Source: Selaginella tamariscina
Taxonomy: Eukaryota > Streptophyta > Lycopodiopsida > Selaginellales > Selaginellaceae
Assembly (NCBI GenBank): GCA_003024785.1
Contig: PUQB01000246.1
Coordinates: 1 to 64,000, forward strand
DNA: 64,000 nt
Direction: 5' to 3'
Each line of letters starts with the position of its first letter. Within the stretch, counting starts at the first letter, position 1. Both the position numbers and the translations under genes were made by a program. Below, one piece after another: positions 25,971 to 36,717 of this stretch. Under the pieces are notes generated by a model. That model was given only the letters and a program-made list of their open reading frames with translations, searched no databases and was not told where the DNA came from.

Positions 25971-27190
25971 TGCTAAACATTGAAAAATAATAAAATAGAA
26001 CATTTAAAATAGATATTGGGTGTGGGAGTTGAACTTCTACATGCAATTATTAAACATAATATTGTAATTAATCACTACATCTGCTTTGTACGGAATGTAA
26101 ATTATTATCTTAACTTAATGTTTGAGTGTACGAGCAATCTCTCTTAACATTTCAAATATATGTAAAGTGCTAACCTAAGATCATCTAAGTCAAATGTGTG
26201 CCTTTATACAGATTGGATAGTGTGAATTACATGTTTTTATGTTTAACAAAAGAAATTTGATTTGATTTACTTGTAAATTTATTATTTAAATTATTCATAT
26301 AAATAAGTCATTTAAAGAAATTACTTTAAAATAAAATGTAAATTACAATTCCATCTTATCACATAAATATGCATATTTTTTTTCTTTAAAATATTATGCA
26401 TGTGTGTTGTGACGAACAAGCAATACACAATCCATATGCATGTGTGTGTGTGCATACATCTTATTTTGATACATAAATTATGGTCACTATAAAATGTATA
26501 TAACATAACAAACATTATTCAATTCATGCGAATACAACATTTTTACAAAAACATACTTACATTATGTTCCATGCATTTGAAGTATAAGATGTTCACTTTC
26601 ATATAATTATGCACGCAAGTGATTTTTCTCAACATGCAAAGTTTAATTAAAATGGAAATGATAGTTATAGAAGTTTTTGAAAAAAATATAGTAATGTCTT
26701 AATTTAGAATAAGTCAACAATAAAGTATAGTATGAAGTTAATATGTCTTAATTAATAAATTTCATTTAAGAAATGGTTAAAATATGTTTAAGAATATATT
26801 ATATTTAAAAAAGTATAGTTTAAGAATATAGCATAGTTGAATAACTTCATTTTTAATTTAGCTTTAAAAAATAATAATCTTACAAAATTATAATTTGTGA
26901 AAGATATGAATTGGATGGCAGTTAAAGTTTAAAAAATGAATTTTAATATTATTATAATATTTTAATAATATCATGTGTTTAATTAGATATTGATAATGAA
27001 CTATATTTTAAGAGGATGTGCTAATTTAATTTTTAATTTTTAATCATAAAAACTATAATATATTAATAATAGCTTATGATGGAATATATATATGGATATT
27101 TTTATTTTTTTATTTAAACGTTTTAGATATGAAACATGGAACTTGTTACTAACTTTTAAACTTTAGTACATTTATATATATATATAATAT
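25971..27190 (+). repeat. Module X, truncated at the edge of the repeat block
   Basis: Copy of 15,641-16,870 with a worn type 3 tRNA-like arm at 26,015-26,090. After AAATTAAGATAGTA at about 27,200 the repeat family ends and unique-looking sequence begins. Confidence 0.65.
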
Positions 27191-27580
27191 ATAAATTAAG
27201 ATAGTATTGTAAGATCCACGTGTACTGCTGCATGTGCACATATTATCATTAACATAGTGGGTTTTAATAGCCGTTGGATTGGTTTCCAATCTAGACCACT
27301 CACTCTTGTATATAAATGCACATTGTAACTAAAGTGGGCATGATACGTGAAAATGGGAATATAAAATAAATTACTAATTAATACTTAAGTTTTATTAATT
27401 AATCATTTAATTAATATATAATTAAGCCTTAAATATTAATTAATTAATTAATTAATCCTTCAATAACCTTACTTAGTAAGGAATATTCCTAAACTATCTT
27501 AGAATATTCATATTATTCTAAAAATAGTTTACAATAATGAAGAAATACTATCAAACATAATTAAAATGAAATCATTTCCT
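27191..27580. other. Unassigned flank, possible LTR or promoter
   Basis: Begins TGTAAGATCCACGTGTACTG and contains GTATATAAATGCACATTGT (27,309-27,327), a TATA-like box. Then comes TTAATTAA-rich sequence. It lies 3' of the minus-strand genes. It could be a solo LTR fragment; no second copy is visible. Confidence 0.3.
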
Positions 27581-27582
27581 TA

Positions 27583-27798
27583 TCAACATGTTAATTTATT
27601 TATAAATACTTTCTTCCTAACCATATAGAGAAATCTCCTCATTTTGTCTAAATCATCACTCTCCAGATTAATCAAATCATTTTGGTCAATATCTTGATGT
27701 TGTTGCCACCACCTAACACTCTCACGAATGCAATTGGGAGTTGCCATCCTTGTTAATACATAAGATGTAATAAGACTAGGTTTTGCATAAAGGCTCAT
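27583..27798 (-). CDS. Small unrecognised ORF
   Basis: A 71-codon frame directly downstream of the HAD phosphatase gene, same strand, separated by 17 nt. The peptide (contains RESVRWWQQHQDIDQ and KMRRFLYMVRKKV) is balanced in composition and looks protein-like. It could be a 3' exon of the phosphatase gene, since an acceptor-like TTTTTTAG precedes its ATG, or the end of another gene. I recognise no family. Confidence 0.25.
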   Translation of the reverse strand: MSLYAKPSLITSYVLTRMATPNCIRESVRWWQQHQDIDQNDLINLESDDLDKMRRFLYMVRKKVFINKLTC

Positions 27799-27815
27799 CT
27801 AAAAAATGACGTTCC

Positions 27816-28740
27816 TTAAGAATTATTATAAAGCGCCCGATTGCTATCCTTCATTTTATAAAATTCAAAATCACGAGAAAGAAAAGCTTCAGGAAATGTA
27901 TGATACGGTGGATACTGCTCACAAAAATTTTCGAGATTCTTCTTTCTGAGGCACGTATCCAAGTAGTTCACTAGCTCATCCATGATATCGGTATCAGAAT
28001 ATGGATCGAAAGTGATTGGATGAATACAAGCAATGTTTTGGTTGAGCATAGCCTTCTGAGGAGAGTCGTCTACTACTAAGATATGTGCATTCTTCATTAT
28101 CCTTAAGCGACTGATCTCCCCATGAGTCCCAATTATTCTTTCATTCTTGAAGAAGTATGGCTTGCTTTCCTTTCTTATATTGTGAAATTCGAGAGGTTTA
28201 TAACACATTCGCTGGTCAAAAATCCAATCTTTACGAATCACCTCTTCTGCAACACTACAATGTTTCTTAAGTAAATTCAACAGCGGTGTTAAGTTATGAA
28301 TCTGCATGCATGACCAAATCCCCACAAGCGCACCCATCTCCTTAAGCTTTTGAAAGAGACGATCCAACCCTGGACGAAAAATAATATCATATCGAAATTT
28401 ACCATGACAAGGAATGAAATCTCCTTGTTTGATTTCTTTTTTCCTATCCTCGGGCCTTTGTCGATGAAGCAGAACACCATTGACATCCAACAACACAATA
28501 TGGCCATGAGTAACATGAGATAGCGTTGCCTCTTGAATACTTTGCAAATCACTTGTTTGCTCCCTTTCACATTTATCCGTTGCCACTACTCGTTGCCTAT
28601 CCCTTCATCATTTAATTGTACATCATCCTTACAAGATTCAGATATTGCATGCGCTGAAGAAATTGATTTCGGAACTGAAGCCAATAAAAATGATGATGAA
28701 AAACTGAAGTGGCCCCCATGGTAACGATGTTTTGAGCTGC
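27816..28740 (-). CDS. FCP1-like HAD phosphatase domain protein
   Basis: The main frame (27,816-28,586, about 256 codons) has the order expected of an FCP1/SCP/TIM50-type HAD domain. Motif I reads HIVLLDVNGVLLHR, followed by FRPGLDRLFQKLKEMG, GIWSCMQ (motif II region), KDWIFDQRMC, and motif III ILVVDDSPQKA, then FDPYSDTD and a C-terminal helix. Family members dephosphorylate serine/threonine residues, classically in the RNA polymerase II tail. Here motif I is D-V-N-G-V instead of D-x-D-x-T/V, so the second catalytic aspartate is Asn and activity is doubtful; D-L-N-G-V variants are known in plant members. There is no in-frame ATG before motif I. A protein-like N-terminal segment (PKSISSAHAISESCKDD, to about 28,740) lies one frame off, so one indel or a splice joins them. 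Its place beside a transposon-like gene suggests it may be cargo of that element. Confidence 0.7.
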
Positions 28741-28986
28741 ATTATTATCCATTTCCTGCATGAACTCTGTCATTCTGACATGTGGCACAAGAAATTGTCG
28801 CCAACCCCTGTGCAAAATGATAATTAGCTGACCTTAAAATTATCAAGGTATATTATTTACCTTGTTAATGTGTGACCCATGTTTGAACTAAAACTTCATT
28901 AATCCTTGAGAATTTATTTCTGTACAAATATAAACGAAATATACAAAAATGCCTTATGTTACACTCATTTACAACTATTCGTCACT

Positions 28987-31900
28987 CTAACAATTCATTA
29001 ACAATTCTTCTTCGCTATTACCTTTTGAGTGAGGCGAAGAAGGTCTAAGCCGCTTGTGAGATGGTTCAAGATCTTCTGCATCTTCTATTGATGTTTCCAT
29101 GGGTAAATGGAGTGTGCAAATGTTCTGTACTCCTCGAGATAACTTCCGGTCTAATATCTGATTGAAGTTCGTCCTCAGACTCCGACATTGAACCAGATTC
29201 GTCTTCAGAGCTATCGCACTTATCTGGAGGGAACTTTCTCAAATACTCCTTTATGGATTCGTTGGGGTAGTCAGTTGAGAACCTATCTATCCACTTGTTC
29301 AGGTCCTCAACCATGGTCTTATCCTTTTCAACGGCAAACACATGTATGCCGAAGGTAACACTCCTTCAAGACGGACCCCCTAGTGCAGTAGTCAAAAACC
29401 CACGCATCACTGTGAGGACCCCTGATCAAGTTGACGATGCTCCGTGCCGCTTGACTTGTGATGTTTGGATAACGTACATTGCCGAATACGTCACTCTCAC
29501 CTATCGGTGTATCGGATGGAGGTTCAGGGCCGTTGGAGTGCAAACAGATGCCTGGCCAGTCATTTGGAAGTTTGAAACTGTTTGGCGCATTCCTAACAAC
29601 CAAGTGAACAACCGAATCAATGCACTTCGGATCAGCATCATTCATATAAAATCCTGTCCAACGATGTTTATTCCTCTTGGCAAAGGAGAAGGCAAAGGTA
29701 TCGGTGACATGAGCAAGAATCAAGAAATAAATACCTGAAAACGTAGATATCAGTCAAGAGTGCAAGTATGAATTCAATAATAAATACCTTCTTTGTACAT
29801 GCTTGCACGGCTAAGTTTCTCCACCAAATCCTCTAGTGTCCTGTCTGTCGAAGGATTTTTTGACACCCGCCGATCCATCACGAACAATTGAAACGGTTTC
29901 CTACAAGCAGTGATGGTACCCCATAAAGTCTCCGAATCCAACAACAAACATCTGTAGGGCTTGTCGTGATTCGTAGCATCCTCCTTTATAAGGTTCAACT
30001 CGGTTCTCCGCTGCTGAAGGACTGCCATAAGAGAAGGCGTCATCGCAATGTTCTCCTTTTTGGCGTTGGCGTGCAATAGATTCTTGCCCAGATCTTCCGA
30101 TTGATTCACCCATTCGACAAGCATATCATCATTTGTCACATGCAAATATTTGCTGACCTCTTCGTATGTTGAAGCCGAAATCCAACCCAGTTTGTGGCAG
30201 TGTATTCCCAACCACTCCTTGAAGTGCCTGACCGTCTTCAACTCCATTGCCTTGAGATGAAAAGGAGAGGTGGGCTGCTGTTGTTAATCTGTAATTTGCC
30301 ATCAATCACCAAATCAGCCAAGACTTCCATCTCCTCCATCGTTGTTCCATTTAAAGGCTTCAACCATGTGAGCTTGAAATCGTTGTCTACATCCTTTATA
30401 GATTGAACAGACTTAGCCTTCGGCGTCTTACTGGGTTTCTTTGCAGACTTCTCTGAGGGCTCCACTTCACTTGTCTGCTTCTTCTTCAGTGTTCCTTTTG
30501 CAAAGGATTCCATAATCCCCAACCATTTGGCAAAGATCCTATCCTCGGGACAAGAAATCAACATCATCAAAAAGGATGTTTCCTTCCCGCCCACCTGGGC
30601 AAAATCAACTGCTACAATTTCTTCAACTCTCTGAGAAAAAAGACAGATTAATATACCGGCGAGATAAATCCCGCCCAAACAATTTGCTTACCCGGTAGTC
30701 CGCAGATTGTGTATTCCCTGCGGTAGCTCTTTGTGGTCGCTGAAGAGATTCCCACACGGCTCGCGTGTGTTTGAACTTCTCCCATATTTTGCTGTTGTAG
30801 TGGTTGGTGTCTGCAGCGTCCCATTCCGCCGATAACTTATGGTACTGCTCGATTGTGAGATTCGGCTTCGCTAAAAACGCCGATCTTTTTGTCAGCTTCT
30901 CACGGGTATGCTCGGAAAGTTTTGTTGCCATCGTTCCTTTGTTGTGTTCGTCGAGAAGTCGTTGGGCTGCCGTTATTGTGTGCTGGCCACTAATGATGTA
31001 GTACTTAACTGATTTTCTATTCTCCGTCTGAACCTTCCTCATTTGTTCGGTGTTGTGATCCACACTTTGTCAGCGCCTTTGTTCTTTCGTAGTATGCGCA
31101 CAAAACAGCATTATGTGGAACGGTGTAAGAATTGTCGTCCTTCATCTTCTCCATGAGCTCAGCTACACGTTCCTGATTGAGTGGCCTGTAATTGAAGTTT
31201 GGGTTGACGCTGCAATACTTAACCCTACACTGGTAAATCCTATCATCCAACATCATTTCCTTGTGGCTTATTGCAGCATGGGACGCCACAGGTGCAGCTG
31301 ACAAAACGACTAATGATTTTCTTTTACGATCCGAATCAACATGTGTGATCCCCGATTGATGTTCTAATGTTCTCGGCACACTCTTCCAGCTCCCGAAATT
31401 TGCTAAGCAAATTGAACGTGATCTGTAAAGAACCTGAGACCAAGCCACCCTCTCAATCTCCTTTATGATGTCGTGTGTTCTTCTTCAATGTGAAGAGGGA
31501 CGATTGCTCCACTTGTGATTTTCTGTATTGTGAAGCAATATCTCCTGACAATACACCTACTCGATGAGTCTGAAGATCTTCGAAGTAGACATCCAGATGG
31601 ATCCCCTCCATAGATGGGCTTTCGTTGAGTTGAAGAAGAACTCCAGGTCAACATCATTAGTGAACACGTGAACGTCATTATCCACAAGTCGACAAAACCA
31701 CCCGAAATTAATGTTGTAACTGGCGACCTCTGGATCCGAGAACGTGACATTGGATGGAACAAGGCATATGTGTCGAGCATCGTTCAATCTGGGTTCACAG
31801 CATGCTTTCGGATGCTTGACTAGCACACCCACTTTCCATTGTTTTGCTTGTCCATGCGATGTGACAGAGGTTAGTTTGACAGCAACCATGGTTGTTCCAA

Positions 31901-32089
31901 TGCGCTTCCCGTTTAGTTTGAAATATGGCCAAGTTGATTCCAGAATCCCCCTGCCCATCTCTTCTCCTGCTCTCGTCTTTAATGTCACCTCAATTCCACA
32001 TCTGAATACAAAAATGATTAGTTCAAGCACATATCCGAGTATAACAGATTTTATTTTAATTCTTACCCAGAATTTGACGACGACTCCAT
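28987..32089 (-). CDS. ParB-like domain / DNA methyltransferase-like protein
   Basis: A large minus-strand gene pieced together from several frames with three short GT-AG introns (32,002-32,066; 30,631-30,691; 29,735-29,787). The likely start is the ATG at 32,089 (MESSSNSG), though GDRVIS lies in frame upstream. Order: an N-terminal domain; a ParB/sulfiredoxin-like domain (31,200-30,945) with YRPLNQERVAELMEKM and YYIISGQHTITAAQRL, the latter matching the ParB G-E/Q-R/H-R..A motif; a helical segment and a Lys-rich linker; then a methyltransferase-like part. In that part YRCLLLDSETLWGTIT (29,950-29,900) sits where D/N-P-P-Y/W is expected, RTLEDLVEKLSRAS plus an Ile/Phe-rich strand follow, and SDAWVFDYCTRGSVLKE with VFAVEKD (29,408-29,310) resembles SAM motif I. 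This is the beta-class order (IV before I) seen in phage and plasmid ParB-methylase fusions. The tail is acidic then basic (HKRLRPSSPHSK). At least four single-base frame corrections are needed. The ParB call is fairly firm; the methyltransferase call is an inference with degenerate motifs. Confidence 0.6.
30658..30675. repeat. Palindrome unit inside an intron
   Basis: GGCGAGATAAATCCCGCC lies within the 61-nt intron 30,631-30,691 of the ParB-like gene. It matches the unit of the 32.4-33.6 kb array at 16 of 18 positions, about 1.8 kb from the array. Confidence 0.75.
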
Positions 32090-32430
32090 ACTAATGACTC
32101 GATCTCCTTGTTTAATTAAATCGTCCTTCTGCAAAATAATACACTATGAATACAAATCATATAAAAACGCACACACACTTGTATAAACCCGAATATACAA
32201 AAATAATACACAGAGAGAAGTAGACGGAATTAACTGTCCAAAGCTCACCTTTGTGCTAGTGCAAAAGAAAGATAACATTTCGTTTTAGAACCACCACAAA
32301 TGTGAGCTCTGGACAGTTTTACATAGTTTCCTAGCTTTTACTCGAAATATTATGATAAGATGATAAAAGTAAATAAAATGAGATATGCAACTTATATATA
32401 CTAATACACATATATATTCACATGGAAGGT
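32090..32430. promoter_or_regulatory. 5' region of the ParB-like gene with 24-bp inverted repeat
   Basis: AACTGTCCAAAGCTCACCTT at 32,232 continues to 32,255 and is repeated inverted at 32,295-32,318 (22 of 24 positions pair) around a 39-nt loop. It sits about 150 bp upstream of the presumed start of the ParB-like gene and just before the palindrome array. It could be an untranslated-region hairpin, a protein-binding site or a fossil terminal repeat. Confidence 0.5.
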
Positions 32431-33556
32431 GCGGCGGGATTAATCTCGCCACCCCTTCAATGCCTCCTGAAAGAGTGGGCGGGATTAATCTCGCCACCTT
32501 TCTGGAGGCCTTGAACGGGAGTGCGGAATTAATCTTGCCACCCTTCTCGGTCTCAGAGAGAACTGGGCAGGATTTATTTGGCACACCCCTTCAGTGACTC
32601 CAGAAAGGAGGCGGGATTAATCTCGCCCACCATGTAAGGGATGGTTAAATGAATTTCCCCACCCTTCCCAGTTCTCTCCATTGGTATGTTGTAAACCTTC
32701 TACGTCTCAGACAGAAACGTTTGGGATTGGTCCGACTCACCAATGGAGAAAAAAAGGAAGGGTGGCGGGATTCATTCCTCCAACAGGCATTGAAGGCTCG
32801 GCGGGATTAATCCGCCGCCCAGGGCCTTCACTCGGTCCCTATGCGGCGGGATTAATCCCGCCGGACGCCAATTCCCTGCTCAAATCGGGCGGGATTAATC
32901 CGCCGCCTAGGCCCTTTAGGCAGGCCTTTGGCGGGGGATTAATCCCGCCCGATTCCGCGCAGGGCAGCGGGATTAATCCCGCCGCCCGGCCCTTCACTTG
33001 GGCCTAGGCGGCGGGATTAATCCCGCCGCCTAGGCCCTTAGGCAGGCCAATGGCGGGATTAATCCCACCCGATTCTGCGCAGGGCATGCGCAGCGGGATT
33101 AATCCCGCTGCCCAGGCCCTTCACTCGGCCTTAGTCAGCGGGATTAATCCCGCCGCCTAGGCCCTTCAGGCAGGCCAATGGCGGCGGGATAAATCCCGAA
33201 CGATTCCGCGTAGGGCATGCGTACGCGGCGGGATTAATTTCGCCGCCTAAGCCCTTCACTCGGGCCTTAGTTGGCGGGATTAATCCCACCGGACGCCAAT
33301 GCCCTGTGCGGAATCCGGCGGGATTAATCTCGCCGCCTAGGCCCTTCAGGTAGGCCAATGGCGGCGGAATAAATCCCGCTCGATTCCGCACAGGGCATGC
33401 GTAGGCGGAGGGATTAATCTTGCCGCCCAGGCCCTTCACTCGGGCCTGAAATGGCGGCAAGATTAATCCCGCCGCCGAGTGGCTAATTATATAGCGGCGG
33501 GATTAATCCTGCCGCTACACACGTCTCACCATATAGCGGCGGATTAATCCCGCTGC
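32431..33556. repeat. Tandem array of about 25 palindromes
   Basis: A GC-rich array in AT-rich surroundings. The unit is a near-perfect palindrome, consensus GGCGGGATTAATCCCGCC, centred on ATTAAT. I count about 25 copies, diverged at the left edge (32,431-32,780) and close to consensus in the middle. From 33,007 onward spacing is 38-48 bp, mostly about 44 (starts near 33,007, 33,052, 33,090, 33,136, 33,180, 33,226, 33,274, 33,318). Spacers rotate among a few types: CCCTTCACTCGGGCCTTA, CCCTTCAGGCAGGCCAATGG, GATTCCGCGCAGGGCATGCG, and GGACGCCAATGCCCTG. Several spacers are themselves hairpin-forming, and some are reverse complements of one another. Frames through the array encode only periodic peptides (GLGGEINPA), which I do not regard as a gene. 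Confidence 0.9.
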
Positions 33557-33955
33557 TACACACACACACACACAGATATATATATGTATATGTGTGTGTA
33601 GGAGAGTGCGTGTGTGTGCCAGAATAGTCAAATCAGATAAAATTATACAGATACACACACCACTATATGTATATGTATATACGCGTGTGTGTGCGAGAGA
33701 TAGATAAATAAATAAAATTATACAGATACTGGTACACATAATATATGTATGTATACATAGGTAATATATATATATATATGTGTGTGTATATGTATATCGT
33801 GTGTATGCGTGTGTGAAACAAAAAAATCATACAGATAAACAAACACACACACACACATATATATCAGGAGTGTGGTGTGTGTGCGAGAGATACAATTAAC
33901 AAATCAATAAAATTATACAGATACACACACACACATATATATAGATAAATAAATA

Positions 33956-33999
<44 letters not shown>

Positions 34000-34198
34000 T
34001 GTGTGGTGTGTATATGTATATATAATCTGTGTGTGTATATGTATACGAGTGTGCGTGTGTGTGCGAGAGATAGAGATCTATATAGAAGAGAGAGAGAGAA
34101 GAAGGATATATATATATATATATATCTGTGTGTGTATGTGTATACGAGTGTGCGTGTGTGTGCAAGAGATAGAGATCTATAGAGAAGAGAGAGAGAGA

Positions 34199-34240
<42 letters not shown>

Positions 34241-34440
34241 TGTGTATATATGTATACGAGTGTGCGTGTGTGTGCGAGAGATAAAGATCTAAATTATATT
34301 ATTAAGATACACACACATATATATAATGTGAATAAAAATAAATAAATATCACAAATAAACACAGAGGAGTGTGCGTGTGAGAGAGAGAGATCTCACCTGT
34401 GTGAGAGAGAGAAGGAGATTTCGCCGCCGCCGCCTTACAA
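33557..34440. repeat. Compound microsatellite
   Basis: Long (TG/CA)n, (TA)n and (GA)n tracts. Within them a composite unit containing GAGTGTGCGTGTGTGTGC plus GAGATAGAGATCTAT recurs at about 34,046, 34,145 and 34,256, and weaker copies occur back to 33,600. Non-coding. Confidence 0.85.
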
Positions 34441-35400
34441 ACCCTAGGAATATACTTAAACCCTAAAAGGAATAGAATATATATTAACCCTAATCGAATA
34501 TTCCTTCTAAGAAATACTTAAATCCTAAAAAGAATAAACTATAGATTCGCCCTAAATGAATATTCTTTCATTTATTATTAGCGTGTGCGTGTGTGTGGTG
34601 TATCACATACACCCCAAGAATAAATATTATGCAAGGGTTTAACACGTGTGTGTCCATGAGAGTGTTAAAGTTCACATGCAGAGATACATATATACACACA
34701 TAGTATTATACACATAGACATACATACATATTAGTATATTAATATTAGAGAGACAGAGTACAGGATCATGTATGGTGTGTATGTATGAGAGAGAGTGACA
34801 ATACATATTATGGATCATGCATGGTGTGTATGTTTGAGAGAAAGAGAGACAGTACATATTTACATAGAATCATGCATGGTGTGTATGTATGAGAGAAGAG
34901 TGAGAGTGTTAACAAATTAAATTCATACACATTGGATATTAGTACACACATATACATACACACGTGTATACACACAGACATACATACATATTAACATGTG
35001 TAATTCAATGTAGGGTTTAGGGTTTAAGGTTAGGATGGATCATGCATGGTTTATGTATGAGAGGAGTGAGTGTTATACACAGATATACATTATACATATA
35101 CATATTGTAACATCAGTACATATTATGGATCATGCATGGTGTGTATGTATGAGAGAAGAGACAGGCTACATATATATGGATCATGATCATGCATGGTGTG
35201 TATGTAATGAGAGAAGGGATTATGCATGGTGACACTGTGTATGTATGAGAGAAAGAGATAGAGTGTTAACAAATGAAAATCGTACACATTACTATATTAT
35301 ATTAGTACACATATATACATACACACGTATATTACACACAGACATACATATATAATTACATGTGTAAATTCAATGTGTTACATACACACACACTGAGTAC
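34441..35400. repeat. Minisatellite with GATCATGCATGGTGTGTATG unit
   Basis: The motif GATCATGCATGGTGTGTATG followed by TATGAGAGA recurs near 34,767, 34,812, 34,868, 35,037, 35,129, 35,184 and 35,219 with irregular spacing. A separate block of about 110 bp starting GTTAACAAAT is repeated directly at 34,905-35,012 and 35,264-35,372. AAACCCTAG-type words appear at 34,439 and 35,013. No coding. Confidence 0.75.
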
Positions 35401-36540
35401 ATATAGATCCATAATGCGTTGAACATAATGTTTTTCAATAAAGAAGCAACATATAATTTCTCAAGTTGGTTTAGGGCAATGTGCATGTGTGGCATATGTG
35501 TCTCTGTAAGTGCTTCTAATGCGTGTGCACATGTATATATAAATTTAATTGTTGTTTATATATAATATGTGCAAAACAAACATTAAATAATTAAGAAAAT
35601 AATATTATAATACACACTATGAACATATTTTAATTATACATAATATATTGATTTTATCTAATATATAGCCATATATAGTTTTAATAATATATTAATTTAA
35701 AATTGAATAAGGTTTAACACTAGATATTCTAGAAATAATAACAAATTAATTGAGAAAATCCCATTAATATATACAAATGTAGAATAATTACTGAGATAAT
35801 TAAGAATAAGACTAATTTAATTATGATAATCATGTTTAATACTGGAATATTCTTTGAATATTAAGAAAATAACAAAGAATATCCCATTAATAGTAGGAAA
35901 TGTAAATTAATTACTCGAGTAATATAAGAAAATAATAATAAAAAACAGACTATGAATATATTTTAAATGATACATAATATATATCAATTTATTATTGTAT
36001 TAGTGTATATATATATATAATATAACTTAATAATATATACTTGAATATTAAGAATGTAGAATAATTATAAAAATTTCGTAATATTAACAGCTTGAAGCAC
36101 TTGAATGACATTAAATGTAATTTTAAAGCACTCATTGGAATAGAGAGTATATATGTCAGACTGTCGGTTATGTTTAAACTCATCTTAATTTTCTTTTCTG
36201 TTATTTTTAAAATTTTTAAATTTCTGACATAAGTATTATCAGTCTGACATGTAAATTTAAAAATACATTTAATTTTCCACTCAAATTCAGATCTGGTTCT
36301 TTCTCCGGCAAGGGTTCTTCATTTTCACTCTTCAGATTTTCTTTTTCTTCTTAGTGATCAGCTCAGGAACGACATTAAATTGGGTGCGCTATTGTTTATA
36401 GAAAGCACGGGCGCCTTCAGTGCTGTTTACAAGTATTATAAACAAATTTAGATATATTTATAAAGATTCACTCTCTTACATTCTATCTTAAATTTTAGAA
36501 TTTAGGGATTTAGGAATGCATTAGGATTACAATATATTCT
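35401..36540. other. AT-rich spacer
   Basis: A segment around CTAGAAATAATAACAAATTAA is partly repeated (35,640-35,780 and 35,830-35,990: both have GAATATTCT, then CCCATTAATA, then AATTACT). From 36,290 the sequence becomes less AT-rich (TTCTTTCTCCGGCAAGGG), possibly the 5' untranslated region of the rightward gene. No ORF of note. Confidence 0.4.
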
Positions 36541-36717
36541 GTTAGGGATTTATCCCGTTTAAATATACTTTTAACTTAGTATTCTCGTTAGCCGGGGGGC
36601 AGGATTAATCCGGCCATTTTTTTTCGCCTCTTTGAAGAGGTGGCGGGATTAATCCCGCCATCATCTCTTTCATAACTATGGCAGAATTAGTTCGGCAATG
36701 CTTCTCCGCCTTTAAAA
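36541..36717. repeat. Second palindrome cluster
   Basis: Four units of the same palindrome family: AGGGATTTATCCCG (36,544-36,557), GGCAGGATTAATCCGGCC (36,598-36,615), TGGCGGGATTAATCCCGCCA (36,641-36,660, perfect) and TGGCAGAATTAGTTCGGCA (36,679-36,697). Spacing is 38-54 bp. The cluster runs into the assembly gap, so the true array is probably longer. Confidence 0.85.

Noticed and set aside
29295-29738. 147-codon plus-strand ORF opposite the methyltransferase-like part
   Set aside because: Antisense shadow; the minus strand has the motifs, splice sites and continuity.
31744-32094. 116-codon plus-strand ORF opposite the start of the ParB-like gene
   Set aside because: Antisense shadow crossing the mapped 65-nt intron.
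32681-33007. 108-codon plus-strand ORF with IPP/GINP repeats
   Set aside because: Same array read on the other strand.
33131-33460. 109-codon minus-strand ORF with repeated GLGGEINPA peptides
   Set aside because: It only reads through the palindrome array; periodic peptide, no independent support.
32431-33556. CRISPR-like array
   Set aside because: Regularly spaced palindromes superficially resemble one, but spacers recur, repeats are too short and variable, there are no cas genes and the host is eukaryotic.
33896-34345. Overlapping ORFs of 89 and 114 codons in the microsatellite
   Set aside because: Low-complexity YIYIYI/CVCVC peptides from (TA)n and (TG)n.
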